Below, one piece after another: positions 14,225 to 28,500 of a stretch of 64,000 nucleotides of DNA. The notes beneath the pieces were generated by a model. It made no database searches. It was not told the DNA's origin and worked only from the letters and a program-made list of their open reading frames with translations. The first letter of the stretch is position 1. Each line of letters begins with the position of its first letter. The DNA is from Sinohyriopsis cumingii (taxonomy: Eukaryota; Mollusca; Bivalvia; Unionida; Unionidae). Position numbers and translations under genes: made by a program. The DNA lies in the NCBI GenBank assembly GCA_028554795.2, contig CM068831.1, positions 67,245,982 to 67,309,981 on the forward strand, read 5' to 3'.

Positions 14225-14954
14225 TAAATAATCAAATAAAAATAAAAAACAATACATGGTTTGATTACATATTTTAAAGTGGACATGTAATGTACACATG
14301 TTGTTATTGCTGAGCTTGCGTGTTTTTTTTATAGTCTTATCATCAATTCGTCTACCTTAAAGTGTCTCTATCTTTACCTTTTCTCTTTTTATCCAGCCCG
14401 AACACGATATTTTTTTCCAGTCCAGTAATTTATAAGTTGAAATAATTCATCTTTTTCTATCTTTTGATTCTTATGTTCAAGTTGAGAATAAAAGTGTCAG
14501 AATTATCCTGATATGTTTTAATTCTTTTTTAATTTCTATTATTTCTTGGCCTAGAACATATATCTCTGTTTATCTTCGATTCCATGGGTTATATATATCA
14601 TGCATGGTGAAGCACATCATCTGCTCTTAGTGTTGTTCATTGAATGACCTGAATAGTAGTAGATAAAGTACTGAATTTCTATCTAGACTCGTCTTCAGCT
14701 TCTAAAACTGTTTTATGCTCTTGCAAATCAATTTCTACTGCACTGAGATTTTGGTGGATTTTATGGGCATTCTGTTCAATAAAGCTTATTAGTAACTTAT
14801 TGACCACTTGTACCTTCCATCTCTTGATGTCTTTCAATTGTTCTCACTTAACTATTAGTAAGTAAAGTGATGAAGTAGTAAGCCAAGGACACGGTTATTG
14901 TGGGGGAGTATTTAAGTAGTACATTCAAGGCCATGGTAATTTTGTGGGTGTTTA

Positions 14955-15140
14955 TTAATGTACTGTGTATGTGTGTGTGATTTGCATTTTTAACATAGCT
15001 TTAGCAATTTTGCAGTCATATCGCAACGATGTCTGCAGTTTGACAGTTTATTCTGGTGTCTAGAACTGAGACATCATGCCGCAGATATAAAGCATCATGT
15101 CCAACCCAGTCACATTATCCTGACACCAAACCGACTTTTT
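14955..15140 (-). mobile_element. Truncated SINE copy
   Basis: The stretch after a short TG run (ATTTTTAACATAGCTTTAGC to CACATTATCCTGACACCAAA) matches the body of the SINE at 12948-13230 but stops before the tRNA-like head. On the minus strand this is a 5'-truncated copy. Confidence 0.65.
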
Positions 15141-15714
15141 AGGGTTTACTATTATTTTGACACATTCACTACATCCCGAAGCATTAAATGTTATGTATTC
15201 TTCACTAAATGACGGATCACAACCAGCGAGGCTTAGAAAAGTTTACATTTTCTGGGTATGCAGATCATAAAGTCTGAATAACAACAAAACAAATTTTGGA
15301 TTTGATGTGTGCAAAAGAGCACATAGTCAGTAAAGTACATAATTCATTGCAAATGCTCTGTTTCCTAAATAAAGGAATACGTAAATTAATAATGGCAATA
15401 ATAAATGTGCAAATAAATGTTTCGGGGATAGACAGACAGACAAAGAGATAACTCGACAGCGAGATAAAATCATCTAAGTCGGAAAGCATTACCAACATAT
15501 TTACCTAAGTATTTTAGAGTTGTTAAAACTTCATTTTGGGGTAATTAAAGTAATTTGTACATGCTTGGTTTCTTCCAATAATAAGGACCAATATAAGATT
15601 CCATATGTGAGAGGAATGCAGGACAGCTTAAAACAAAATGATATTCATACATTCGTCGAAATTTACTTAGTCTTTTAAGCAGAGAGATGTGGGGTCGTAT
15701 ATCTATCACATCAT

Positions 15715-16700
15715 GGCATGTTTGCTTTAATCTACGGAGACTACAAGCGAATACGAAGCTGCAGAAAATTACTGTTCGTGGTCTTATATTTGCCAAAGAA
15801 TGTTCCCTGAATCTCAATTATAAGTTTGACATGTAAAATGGTATGAATCATTTCTTGTAGCTTGTTATTATTACGGTCTCAAAATCTATCAAAAAGACAA
15901 AGGGGATGCACCATCTTGCAGCAAGGAATCATTTCATATAACCATTCATCAGAGCAAATGGATAATCACTATTGTCAGAGACACGTTCTCGGCAGCACAC
16001 TGTCACCTACTGTCCACTTCGATGATGAAACGGCAGGATTGGCAAAGCAAGTGTGGCCTTTGGCAGAATACGCACAAACGTGTGGTAGCGAAGAGGTATC
16101 AGTCTACACGTAAAACTGAAGGCCTAAAAAGCCACCGTGTTGCCAAACTTGTTATATGTTAGCGTATGCCACGATGTTCAACGGTTTTCTCATTGGCTGT
16201 TGAGGAAACTCGTGAGGATAAGATGGCAGAACAGGGTCGCAGGATCTGAGTTTCTCAGACGCGCAAACATTCCAATTATACACACTGTGCTGATGAAATT
16301 ACAGTGGAGACAGGCAGGCCCCATCGCCAGGATATCAGGATCTCAGAGGGGCTACTAACAAGAAGATCGTCTATGCTGAGCTCAAGGAGGGAAAGTGATC
16401 TCACAGTGATTATAATTAACAATTCACATATTCCTTCAAGTCATCCTTAAAATACTTCAACACTGTTCCTGAGCATTTGGATGATCTCGCACAAGATCCC
16501 TCCCCTGGGGCAGTCTAATCCATGCTGGAGCTAAAGACTTTGAACTGATGAAAATTGAAAAGTCAGACAGAAAGGTGAACAAGGTAAATCTCGAAAATAC
16601 AGCACATCCTGCATTGATCAAGCAAACACATCCGGCATTTGCTGTCGAGTGTACAACAGACTGTTGGAGCACAACTTGACCTGATCTTACGTACCCACAC
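15715..16700 (+). mobile_element. Non-LTR retrotransposon RT remnant in U2
   Basis: Plus-strand frames encode FNLRRLQANTKLQKITVRGL then IFAKECSLN (the decayed FADDCALN catalytic region of a non-LTR RT) at about 15725-15813. A post-RT segment, IRWQNRVAGSEFLRRANIPI to LQWRQAGPIARISG, lies at about 16210-16340. Multiple frameshifts break it. The minus-strand ORFs here (15545-15817, 16457-16702) are shadows. It is paralogous to the remnants at 6960 and 38040. Confidence 0.75.
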
Positions 16701-18040
16701 AACTCAAAACAGTTATTGATATCCTAGTTAACAATAAGTCAACTAATAAATTGGAAAACGCCTACAAGTTAAGACTCCGCAGGAAAACTGCAAAAATAAT
16801 TAGTGTTTCGTGATTGATCTTTTGCAAGTAATAATTGATTTAGAAAACATTTGTAAATGCAAATTGCATTGAGAGCAATAAGGTTAATTATTTTCTTTCG
16901 TTATATTCAGCACAGCTTACTGATGTGATTAATGCGGGGATTTAAGTGAGTATAAAATGAGATGTGTCAGGTAAATACAAAATTAAATTTATCTTCGAGT
17001 ATATAAATAGGTAATCATTTATTATATTACAAGCTAGTCGAAGTCTTTGATGCAAAATTTGTTCTAATAATAAACCTAGATAGTACTCGATTGGTACTAT
17101 ATTCCTGTATCAATTAAAGTAATATAATCGTTGGTTGTTTCATGATCCAAAAGGAGAAGATTTCATTGAGTAATAGTCTTTTAAGTCTTTTGTACAAATA
17201 AATTTTAAACAAGTTCGTCTTGACTAAAAGCGTTTTGAGGCTAGTTCCATCACAAAGTTGTATCTTAACACCTGTTGCTCAAATTGTGGAATGTATCAAG
17301 TCGTCACACTACCATGCATTTGAAAAATATGTTAATCGCTATTTGTAGCTTCTTGTTGAAGCCTTATCCATTCAGTTATTCACAAAATTTTAGCATAAGT
17401 CATAGATTTTGTTTGTCCCACAAGCATATATTCCTGAACTAAATAGAAGGACTTTAATAGGGTTGTATGCACTCCATAAGTCCACCGTAGGAACGAAAGG
17501 TGAAAACTTAAGATATCGTTAATAATTTCCTTAAACAGATAAAATACAAAAAAAAAACATTATGCTGTGACCTTCTGGAAAGTGTTAATTTAGACAAAAA
17601 CTGAACTTAGTGTATTCTGAAATAGTGTAGTTTTGAGGAATAAGGAAAATTGGTATTATACGGTAAATAAGAGCAGGTGAAATCTAGTTATAAATACATG
17701 GTACTAAGCTTCACTTGGACACTTATTTGGAAGAAAGCAACGGAAGAATACCAAATGCTCGCAAAAGTCTGCACAAACATGCATTACAAGCTGTTGAATT
17801 GTTATTAATATGAACAGATTCGAACTAAAGAAGTCAAGTGTGTTACACAAGATAAGGGCATACAATTCCGACACGGTTTGGGTTATAACAGGTACGTACA
17901 GGTTGTTGGAGATGACAAAGTAGTTATATATATCTTCGGAAAATGATATCGTAAAGACAATTTAATTCAGAAATGGAATTAAAATGTAAAAAATGACAAA
18001 AAGCATTCCGATACAGTCAATTTTATATTTGTTCTGTTCT

Positions 18041-18880
18041 ATTAAACGTAAATAAATACATACATACATACAGTCATACATATATATGTGTGTGTACGTT
18101 TGTAAAATGTGCGAAATGGGGACATCTATGTGAATACACACCAACAGTGCGGTACACACCTCGAAACCGGGATGTACACACTTTAGTAATTTCGTTTTAA
18201 ATGGAATGCCAGTCCGGTACCTAATGATACAAACTTTGAAATAGGCGTATCTGAGCATGTCCCCGTTTTGTCGGTATTTTCTCAGATCATGTTATACACA
18301 ACAATATACATGTACCACTCGACTCAAAACCTTGCGTGTATCATTTTGCAAACTGTGTTCACGTGTACGCGGTAAAATTTCACACTGTTTTGCTGTCTGC
18401 TTGCTCACTTTGCTTCCGAAATACTCACCGAAGATGGCATCAAGAAGAGCTAACAGGATTGAAATTATTTATGTAAACATAGACAGATATACATGAAATA
18501 GTTTCTCTTTTAACATAGAGAACAATATCGATATACATGTTTATTAAAGGTAGTCTAATATTCATAACACATTTCGCCAAATTAGAACGGGAACACAAGA
18601 AAACTGAATGAAATGTTTCATGCATATATTATGCACGGTTTTTCGAAGGGCAAGAGATTCTAGCCGTTCATCTGTTCCTCGTATATTTACCTTATATATA
18701 ATTCTGAGCTATTGACATTTGGATAAGAAATACACGGGAAAATTTCAACATAGATTTTAGTTCATTCATATGTGGGTAGAAGAATAATAACGAACAGCCT
18801 ACGTGTTTAAAAAAAAAACAACATAATACCATTTCTTTCCTCCAATTAACCGCGTTAGAGTTAAATCCGACAAGTTAAGC
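18041..18880. other. Non-coding link between U2 parts
   Basis: This stretch begins with a short TACA/TATG microsatellite (18056-18100). The rest resembles the block at 19500-20050, including the shared stretch AGATGGCATCAAGAAGAGCT at about 18432 and a related one at 19675. No gene was recognised. Confidence 0.55.
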
Positions 18881-19144
18881 TTGAGCCAATAAGAAATTAA
18901 AACAAGTTTTGTAAAAACTTGTACATGACACCAGTCACGACGCTGAAAGTACAAGTGTTCATATTCACATTTAGTGTTTCTAGATGTATCTTAAATATGC
19001 ATTCTGGCTGAAGTACAAATAATGTGAAACAAATTGATAATATAAATTGTGTTTGACTCAGACGTAAATTATCAAACATTTCTCATTCTTACCACTGTTA
19101 GTCAGTACCTTTTAATATTCTATCTCTTTCCGTCTGTCTGTATG

Positions 19145-19148
<4 letters not shown>

Positions 19149-19182
<34 letters not shown>
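19149..19182. repeat. (TC)n microsatellite
   Basis: CT run with one CA interruption, inside the duplicated block. Confidence 0.95.
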
Positions 19183-20303
19183 GGCTCTGTTCCTTCTGTC
19201 TGTCTTTCTTCCGTCTTGCCAGTTTGATTTCTTTCTGGCTGTATGTCCCTTGTTTTGCCCTATTTCTAAGGACCCGATGACATTAGTTTATTAATTTGGA
19301 TGGGAACTGTGTTCATGAGGTGAGATTACTGCAATATTTAGATGTGTATATCAAATTCGTAGTAAAATAGATCTTTATGCACCAAATTTGTTAAGATAAA
19401 AATCTCCCCGTTTTGATGGTAAAAGTCATATGTTCCCGTTTTGTATGTTTGACAAGAGCGTGTGTGTGTGTGTGAGTGTGTGTGTGACAGAAGAGTCAGG
19501 TATAATATGTTTATCTCCTTTCACAATGCCCATTTTCATCAGGTCTTGAAAACAGATTCACACCAATAACTTTCTTGGAAAAAAAATACCCTTGTTGTAT
19601 CCACGTTTATGCGGTAAAAATTCACACAGTTTTGCTGTCGGCTTACACACTTTGCTTCAGAAATACTCACCAAAGATGGCATCAAGAGAAGCTAACAGGA
19701 TTGAAATCATTTATGTAAACATAGACAAATATGTATGAAATATTTTATTTTTAACACAGAGTGCAATATCGATATACATGTATGTAAATGGCTAGTTCAA
19801 CGTTCAGAACACATGTCGCCAAATTAGAACGGAATATTATACACGGTTTAAGATATTCTAGTCGTTCATCTATTATTGTATATTTAACTTATATTTAATT
19901 CTGAGCCATTCAAATCTGGACAAGAAATACAGAGGAAAAAATCAACATTGATTTTAATTCATTCGAATGTGGCTAGAAGCATAACAACGAATAGTATATA
20001 TGGTAAAATAATATAATAACATCCTCTCCTCCAATCATCCATGTTAAAGTTAAATCTAACAAGAAAAGCTTGAGCCAGTAGGAAATGAAAATAAGATTTG
20101 TAAGAACTTGTACATGACACCAGTTAAGCTGCTGAAAATACAATTGTTCATACCATTATTTACTGTTTATCGATGTATCGTAAATGTGCATGCTAGCTGA
20201 AGTACAAATAATGTGAAACAAAACAATAATATAAATTTCGTTTGACTCAAAGGTAAATTATTGAACACTTCTCATTCTTTCCTGGTTTAGTCAGTACCTT
20301 TTT

Positions 20304-20307
<4 letters not shown>

Positions 20308-20343
<36 letters not shown>
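20308..20343. repeat. (TC)n microsatellite
   Basis: Pure CT run at the equivalent position of the second tandem piece. Confidence 0.95.
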
Positions 20344-20344
<1 letters not shown>

Positions 20345-21680
20345 ACATTGTCCTCTCTCTGCCTTTCTTCCTTCTTGTTTGCTTGATTACTTTCTAGCTT
20401 TAAGTTCCTTATTTTGCCCTATCTCTAAGGACCCGATGACAACAGTCATTAGTTTCTTAATAGCGATGGGAACTGTGTGCATGAGGTGAGGTTACTGCAA
20501 TATTTAGATGTATATACCAAATGCGTAGCCCATTATTTGTTAAAATAAAAACGTCCCCGTTTTCATGTTCAAAATCATATGTCCCCATTTTGTAAGCTTT
20601 ACAAGAACGTGTGTCTGTGTGTTTGACAGAAGAGTCAGGTAGAATATGTTTGTCATCTTTCACAATGCCCATCTTATTCATATCTTGAAAACAGATTCAC
20701 ACCGATGACTTTCATGGAAACACATACTCTTATTAGGAAACCTTGTATTCTTTAACAACGTTTAATAATCTACTCGTAATATCTCCACTTACATCATATG
20801 TCTTGTTCGTATCCTTTAGAAGATTTTAAATGGACGCATAATTCTCTAATTATTATTGTTATTAACAACATATTTCTTTCATCTATATGTGATATGACAG
20901 CAATTCAATGTTATTTCCATATCATCTTGCCAGGTATTTCTGATATGGGTTCTTCACGCGTTTGCTTTTTTCATTTCACTGTTACAATTCGATTGTTGGA
21001 ACATTATTATGCAATTGTTGAAATATATGCTTACGTTCTTCATTTACAAACAACTCTAATCGTTATCATTCAAATAGATAGTATCTGCAGCAGTAGGTAG
21101 ATAAGGAAAACATTAGCAGCAGTTATTTTTGTCATGGACAATTTGTTTCATATTCTAGTGAATGGATGACAAAATGACCAAATTATCCTTTTCAAGTTTG
21201 CAATGCCTCAGTTACAATACATGACAAGAATGTTGTACAGGAGATAAAATCTATGAAAGATTTCACCACCAGCAAATATAGATGTTATCTATGCACATTT
21301 AGTTTTGATTATATTACTACCCCAACATTGTTGAAATTACATGTCCAAATAACGTAGAAAAGAACGAGGCGACATATTATATGTCCAACCCTAGTCAAAA
21401 TCCTCCTTTTCCTTTATTTATCATATAAAACTAAAAGAGATTTTCATACAAAGTATTCTAGGAAGACCAAGAGATAGTACCAGCAACTCTGGAGGTTTCG
21501 TTTCTATAAAAATATAAAATTATTAATTATAGTGCATATAATTTATGGACCCTTCACCTAGAGTGTTTCGTTATCTCATAATCAATGGCATGATGACAAA
21601 GCCGATTCAAATGAATTTATAATGAATTGTTCATATCGGTCTTAGCATCTCGTCGACATGGATAATTAGTATTTACATCC

Positions 21681-21806
21681 CACCCCTTTTTGTTTATTGC
21701 CACTTATACATCTTAAAAACATGGACACACTTGTTAAACATTTCCATATCCAGCTATACACTAGAACAATATCTTAATGATAATGTTTTGTTCAATGGTC
21801 TTTACG
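21681..21806 (+). pseudogene. FReD promoter remnant without coding sequence
   Basis: The upstream region of the FReD gene is present in order (CACCCCTTTTTGTTTATTGC, CATTTCCATATCCAGCTATA, TTTTGTTCAATGGTCTTTAC) and matches 10460-10580 and 41705-41828. The sequence then switches, at the base before the ATG, to a block that matches about 2990-3050 of U1. The TATA box has decayed (TTAAAAACATGG in place of TATAAATATGG). The whole coding region is therefore deleted in this copy. Confidence 0.8.
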
Positions 21807-24800
21807 TATTCTTTATTTCTTTTATGCTTAATTGTATTTTTTCAGCAGTAAGATTAAAGAACTTGAAAATAAAGTTATTTTTATTTTGAAATGCGAAATG
21901 GTTACTTATTGATTCTTCTCAAGTAATTGTTCAGGACGCTGTATGCTGCATTTCAGAGGAAGAAACGTTAATACTTCAAGTATTTATATCACACGCTGAC
22001 TGAAGGTGTCATCTTTCTATGTCAAGTTCAAATGGTTAAAACAGAGTTCTCTTCCATATAGTGTGCACATGTTTCTTTTACGCTATAAATTTAAGTTTTG
22101 TATAATGCCTGTTGAGGATGTAAGTGTTGAAAAGTTTAAATAGTCAATATTAAAACTGACTAATATTCTGAACGATCCTGCTTTACTGGTTTAATGACCA
22201 TCTCTTCCATCTATGGAGTGTAACTTGTATTTATCTCAACATACATGATCATAAATGTATCCGAAAATTGCAGCTCATTAAATTATATATATTGCTTTTC
22301 TTAGTGTTATTCACTTACACAATTATCTATTAATGCATTCATTACTTCAAATACAAATACATTATCAATTACAAGTTTACATTTAAAACATTCAGTTAAT
22401 ATGATTTAGACAGATACGCATGGCTACGTTCATTTTCCGTCTTTGATTCAATTTTGAATATCTCTTTTTCCTTTCTGTCGGTATTAATTTCATCAAGACT
22501 AACACTTAATGCATGTCTTTCTATCCATTTCTGTCTCGAGAGTACCTGTATCTAGTGTACACCTTTGTTCCAAATCATTTAAATGCTTCCTCGTTTGTTT
22601 AATTATGTTCTCTGTTTATTTAAAAACCACAATGCACCACACAGATATTAAGAGGACACTTCCCGATCTTCATAATTGTTTTGCATATGCCGCCTGCAAT
22701 GTGTTGTAGAATTCTTTGAACGAAATATATTATGTCGTTATGATTTTTATCAGTCCAATCTAACACGAATAGACAGAGTTCATGTTACTTTCATAGATCT
22801 TATCATCAACTCGTCTACCTCCAAGTTTCTCTATATTTTCGTATCCTTTATATCCAGCCCGAAAACTGTGCTGTTGTTACCTTTTTGATATTGTTTATCC
22901 AGACCAGTAATTTATATGTTGAAATCATTCATCTTTGTATATCTCTTGATTGCTCAAGTTCAAATTAAAAGTGTCAGAATTATCCTGATATTTTTTAATT
23001 CTTTTTTTACATTTATTATTTCGTGGCCGAAAACATATATCTCTGTTTATCCTCGATTCGTTGGGTTGTATTTATTATGCAAGGTGAAGAGAATCGTCTG
23101 CTCTTAGTCTTGTCGATTGTATGACCTGAATAGTATTCGTTAAAGTAATGAATTTCTATTTTGACACGTCTTCAGCTTCTAAAATTGTTCTTCTCTTCTA
23201 AATCAATTTCGACAGTTCTGCGTTGTAAGTAAGGTCGTCAAGTAGTGAGGAAAACGACGATCTTATTTTGTTTTTATTTCGCATATAGAAAAGTGGTTCT
23301 GTTCTACGATATAAGACATGGAGGCGGTTTTGGTTTAACACAGTATAAAGGATGGTAGACCAGCATTGTTTTTGAGGGGTGTGGGTAGGATGTGGCTTGG
23401 GTGGGGTATTTATCACAGAGTACGGAAGTCGTTTCGTGCTTTTTTATTTGTATGCAGTTGCAATGAAAGTGACCACAATTTTTTTTACGGAGCTAGGACT
23501 CATAATTATCGTATAGTTATAGTAGTAACGAAAGTGGTTATATCCTTATATAAGTGCAATAGTGATGTCTTGATGTTGTTCTTGACGTTGTTTGTTTATT
23601 TTTCACATACTAGTACGATAAATTAGGTGTGCCAGTCCTTACCATTTCAATATATCTAAAGGCCACGTTCTCTTATATTTTCCTCTACTTTTGCCAAGTT
23701 TTTCTCCAGCATGCGGTAAAGTGATTAAAAGCAGTGCTGCTTTCAGACCACACTACTATTTTAAAACAAAAACCTGTCGAAAATAAATAACTCTGGTGCG
23801 TTTTTATTTTGATTATTAAAATGGTTGATATTTTAAATCAAATGACTCATTTGGGTAAGGTTCACTATTAAACAAGTATAAAAATAACCGGTCTGTGTTT
23901 TCATTTCGTACGATATGGTGTCAATTATGATTCTGATAATTACTGTTGCTCCATGTTTATTTCAATCACGGTGACCTATGCTACCTCGCAAAAAATTGCT
24001 TCAAAATAGGTTTTAAAATCTAGATGGAGGAATAACCTAAAAGTGTGTACAATCGTTTCCTCCAGAATAAACTGTAATTCAATCCTATGTAAACCTATAT
24101 ACTATAATGATGCCAGCAGTGACGAAACTAGTTCTATTTGCCTCATCCTTATTACAGTGATTTACGTTTGATAATTATACATCTTTCAAAATGAATATCT
24201 TCCCGATGTAACTTATTTGACTTTCTTACATGATATTGCCATGACAATAACATCTGAAACGAGAACTCCACATGAAATAAATGTTGACCAACATTTTATT
24301 GTCAATAACGAAACACGAACGTGCCGAGGTGGCCTTAGTGTTTACTCTTATTTTGATACACTCACCACATCCAGAAAAAATTAAATGGTACGTCCCTTGC
24401 ACTTGTGATCTTCTTCACTAAATGAGGGATCACAACCAACGAGGCTCAGAAAATTTTACATTTTCTGCATATGCAGATAATAAAGTCTGAATAACAACAA
24501 AATAATTTTTGATATGATGTGTACAAAAGATGACATAGTAAATATAATCCATAATTCATAAAAAATGGTCTTTTGCATAAATGAATGAATACATAAATGA
24601 AAAAATGACTAAAATAACTGTGCACATAAATCATCGGGGACAGGCAAACAGAGAGACAGAAAACTCGACGGCAAGAGAAGATAATCTTATTTGGAATGCA
24701 TTATACACATATTGATCTAGGTAAATTTAAAGTTGGTAATTTTCATTTTTGGGTAATTCAAGTAATTTGTACATGCTTGGTTTCTGCCAATAATAAGGAC

Positions 24801-25470
24801 CAATATACGATGGTCTATGTGAGAGTTATAGAGGACAGATTACGACAAAACAATATCATATTTGCTCTCATTATTTACGCACAACTCAAACATTTGTTTA
24901 TGTTATTATTTTCCTAATTGTCTACCAGTGTCGATATTTAAAGGTTTGATGAAACGCTCAAGTTACTTAAATATTTTCTGTGACTAGCATTAACAATTAT
25001 GCCACGATACGAAGTGGTATTGAACACATCTTTTGAGGTTTCTACCTTGAGAAAGTTATTCTCGAAGCAGCTGCTCAACGAAAGTCAGAACGAAATATGA
25101 CATTTAGTCTCTAGTTACAAAGTACAATAATAGCAGACTTATCCAAAAACGCTGAAGACAATATAATAGTCCTTACAATGAAAATTCAGTTTTTTTAATT
25201 CTTTCTTTCAAATCTGTAAACATTAATTGTTATATATTTTTAGACTGGAACTATTTGAGTTTAGCAGTTTGATTCAGTGCTTAAGTATACGTACCTGTAG
25301 GCTTAAATAAAGTGCTTGTCGGTCCAACTCTCCATTGTCAAATATAATGTTCATAGAAAGTTTAACATCTAGTATTAACATGCATTATTTTATATGTACC
25401 CGTCCTCTACTGCTTTCAAAATCCCGAAATATCACAGCCACGAGACACATTGACTGTATGCCATATGCTC
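21807..25470. repeat. Partial duplication unit U3
   Basis: This block parallels 2990-6340 of U1 and 33830-37400 of U4. It holds the TTATTGATTCTTCTCAAGTA block, the CTTTTTCCTTTCTGTCGGTA block, the CCAGTAATTTATATGTTGAA block, and the TATGTACCCGTCC block near its end. At about 22720 it supplies the uninterrupted version of the sequence in which the viral element sits at 53106. No gene was recognised. Confidence 0.8.
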
Positions 25471-25599
25471 GATGTACTGATTGTATTTCAATAAAGATAT
25501 ATGTGTGATAAATATTCGGGGTCATGAAGCAATTTCGCTTTCAAAAAACGGCAAATATATAAATGTTTCCACATCAAGCTGAATGAAGAAATGAAGTTT

Positions 25600-28500
25600 G
25601 AGTGACACTGATCATTCTTGGCTTGTCCTTAAATAACACTGGGTTGGCGCTTGCAAACGTTCACGGTTGCGATACAAACTTTTGTTGTAAGTGCACTGAT
25701 AGAGTACATGTATTCGTTCATGTTTTATCATTTGCAGCAAACAAGAGTATTTGCATGGGTATTGACCCAATATCATGTAGTTCACACCAATTGCTTTCAA
25801 GGTAGCCATACAAACCTTTGTTGCACTGACACAGTAATCGTATTTATTGCTGTTTTATCTTCTGTTGCAAAGAACAGATTATCCACTATGATGTAGAACA
25901 AAACAATCGTAACAGGATCCGGACAAATTATTCAAATTCATCTTAACTCACGAGGTTTTCACTTATTTTCCTAATTTTTCGCCAAACACAGTGATATTTA
26001 ACGCAATATCTGCACGTGCTCATCACACTGAAAGTCAGTCTCAGGGTCATTGTCAACTAGTATAAGCTATGTTTCACCTTTTTCTTAATCAATGATTGTT
26101 CTCTCTACCACAATTTACCTTCTAAGTAGTTAGCATCTATATAAAAGATTTATATAAGTTATCAGATCGAGAACGACAGTCTCGATCAAAGCTATTCTTG
26201 TGAGAGTGAGAATATTCAAAGAGCATAGTTCACATATCAAGATCAGTCTTAGCTAAAGACGTTCTATATTTTCTACCTATTTTTTGAAGATACAAGGAAA
26301 ATAAAGCTAATTGTGAACTTCCTTAGGATATAAAAACTGACGTAACGTAAAGTGCATCTAAATTATATATTTGCTGCATAGGGGTTTTCAGGTTCAAAAA
26401 AGGGAACAGATGTATATCACTATTCATTGCACAATCTATTTTAATAGGATGTGTTACATGAGCCATTATAATACTATTACACCAGCTATTTCACTTGGAT
26501 TGGTGTTTCAAGCATGTTTATGTACGTCAGTTGGACATCACATTAGGACCCTTCATACTAAAAATACAGTTTGGCATTATTATATATTTACCCAATATGC
26601 GTAAGATACTGCTGGAGACCTGTAACAAAAGCCTTTATTTTAAACAAAATGCTTTATTACAGAATTGTTTTTGCTGAGGGCGATAACTACATTTCAGCAT
26701 TTTGTTTGGAAAACACAGCGAACTCTTTTAATTGTGGTAGTCGGTAGTTTCATGTCAATGACACAATCTTTTGCTTGTTTTAAATGAAAAAAGTACTTTC
26801 AAATACTCATAGAGCTCAGCGCTTAAAATGTGGGTCGGGCATTTCTCAGATTATGAATGAATATTTCGTTGGTCTTCACACCGAAAGAAATGTTATCTAA
26901 TTTGCCTGAAAGAACATCGAGACCGCCAACGAAATGTGGCAATTTAGTTTGAAGATCCTGAATGACACTTAAAATTAATACTTAGCAACCTGCAGGATCC
27001 CGCCTGTCAATCCCGGAACGTTATGAAGATCGTCTGCTTAGTTGTATCGAAGCTGATATCATTTTGAATGGGGAAACAGTACTATCTCTTTTAGATGTAT
27101 TTCATGTGCTTAGCACTTATATGAGCAGCCGCGAATAACAATATTATGTCTATCGCACACTCGAACTTGGTAATATATTGCTGGTTAAATATATAGAACA
27201 GTGCCCATGCGATTGTTAAAAAATCAAACTAAGTTTGGAGATAAGAAACGTTTAAATGCCTCAAGACAATGTTTTCTTTACACTAAGGGAGGTGAGGTTA
27301 TTACAAAAACCTCATTTTAGTTGGAATAGTTAGCAGCCGTTGATTTGGTTTAACCTAAGTTAGGGTTATATGTGTATCTGACACGTCTACATTACTATTA
27401 CAGGAACTAATTACGAACTTAAGGCTATGTTTTGTACTGATTGATTTTAAAAATGACTAATGAATATCCGACTTCGTTTCTTCTTTCAACTTTGTTCGAA
27501 AAATCATTATCTTTACGCAACATTCAGAAAGCTAAAATACTCAAAAGCCCACGAATACCTATCCCTACATAAATATCGCGATCAAATACAATCTTATATC
27601 AAACAGGAATATACTCAGAAATTGCAATAATATGGTCGTGTACCACCGTTATTCAGAATTTACCATCTGCGCATGTCCCATTTTGGAACCCTTGGTGGTT
27701 GTGAGCCCCCTTTTCAGTGTAAAGTTCAGTTCAGCCCCTTGTTAATTGATCAATATCACAAGTATAATGGACCTACCATTATTTTTCGTGGATGGGATGA
27801 GTGTGTCATAATAATAGATAAAGCTAAGGCCATCTCGTGCAAGGAGAGTTTATGTCACGGTAGGTAGTATTGTTAAAGGAGATTGCCCTGGGACGTGTGT
27901 GAATCACTATGTCAGCAATGAAGTTATTGGACAACGGTTATCATGAGGTCCTAGAGAAAAGCATGTCTTTAATGTAAAATATATTCTGAGGCGAGTGAGT
28001 CAACTGAATATGAATCTTGTTTACTCTTTTCATATTTAAATTACTGCAATTTCCAAGTTAGGTCCAGAAACTAGTGAAAAACAGGTCCGTTTTGGGCTCA
28101 ATTAATTGACGTCTGCACTAGCAGACTTGGAGAGAATGCTGTTGATTTTTTAACAGGCGCTTGCACTGGGCCCGTGACTGAATAAAAACAATATTTTCTT
28201 TGATCTTTGTTGTATGATAGAATTGAAATACATTTAGACATAACTATCTGTATTCTTTTATCTTCAAATATTAACTGTTCATCATCTATTTACTTCAAAG
28301 AGAACACATAACATCAGCTCCCGGCGTAAGATCCAACGAAAGGCCCTGATCTACGTCGTTCAAAAAAAATTACATCACAGTTTACGTAAAAATGTTTATC
28401 TAGAACGTGAAACGCCAGTACGTTTCTTTCCATGTAAAGATATACATGTACGCATAGATCAAAAATATATCAGTAAAGCTTTCGACAGCCCTGTGGTGGT

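Larger units (their letters stand above)
14400..18040. repeat. Partial duplication unit U2 (left part)
   Basis: This stretch aligns with 4250-9000 of U1, with deletions. The CCAGTAATTTATAAGTTGAA block (14422), the TTCGATTCCATGGGTTATAT block (14575), the GATAGACAGACAGACA block (15427) and the retrotransposon remnant occur in the same order. It is more diverged from U1 than 28.85-43.4 kb is, so it is an older or separately decayed copy. It has no host gene. Confidence 0.75.
18880..21806. repeat. Partial duplication unit U2 (right part), internally duplicated
   Basis: This block matches 49240-52208 almost end to end. It also contains two tandem versions of the same piece (about 18890-20050 and 20060-20700). 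Each has a TAATGTGAAACAAA block, a (TC)n tract, a GGACCCGATGACA block and a GACAGAAGAGTCAGGTA block. From about 20790 it parallels 9330-10580 of U1, the upstream flank of the FReD gene. No coding gene is seen. Confidence 0.8.

Noticed and set aside
14077-14299. ORFs on both strands through the (AT)n tract
   Set aside because: Alternating Tyr-Ile is a microsatellite translation with no gene evidence.
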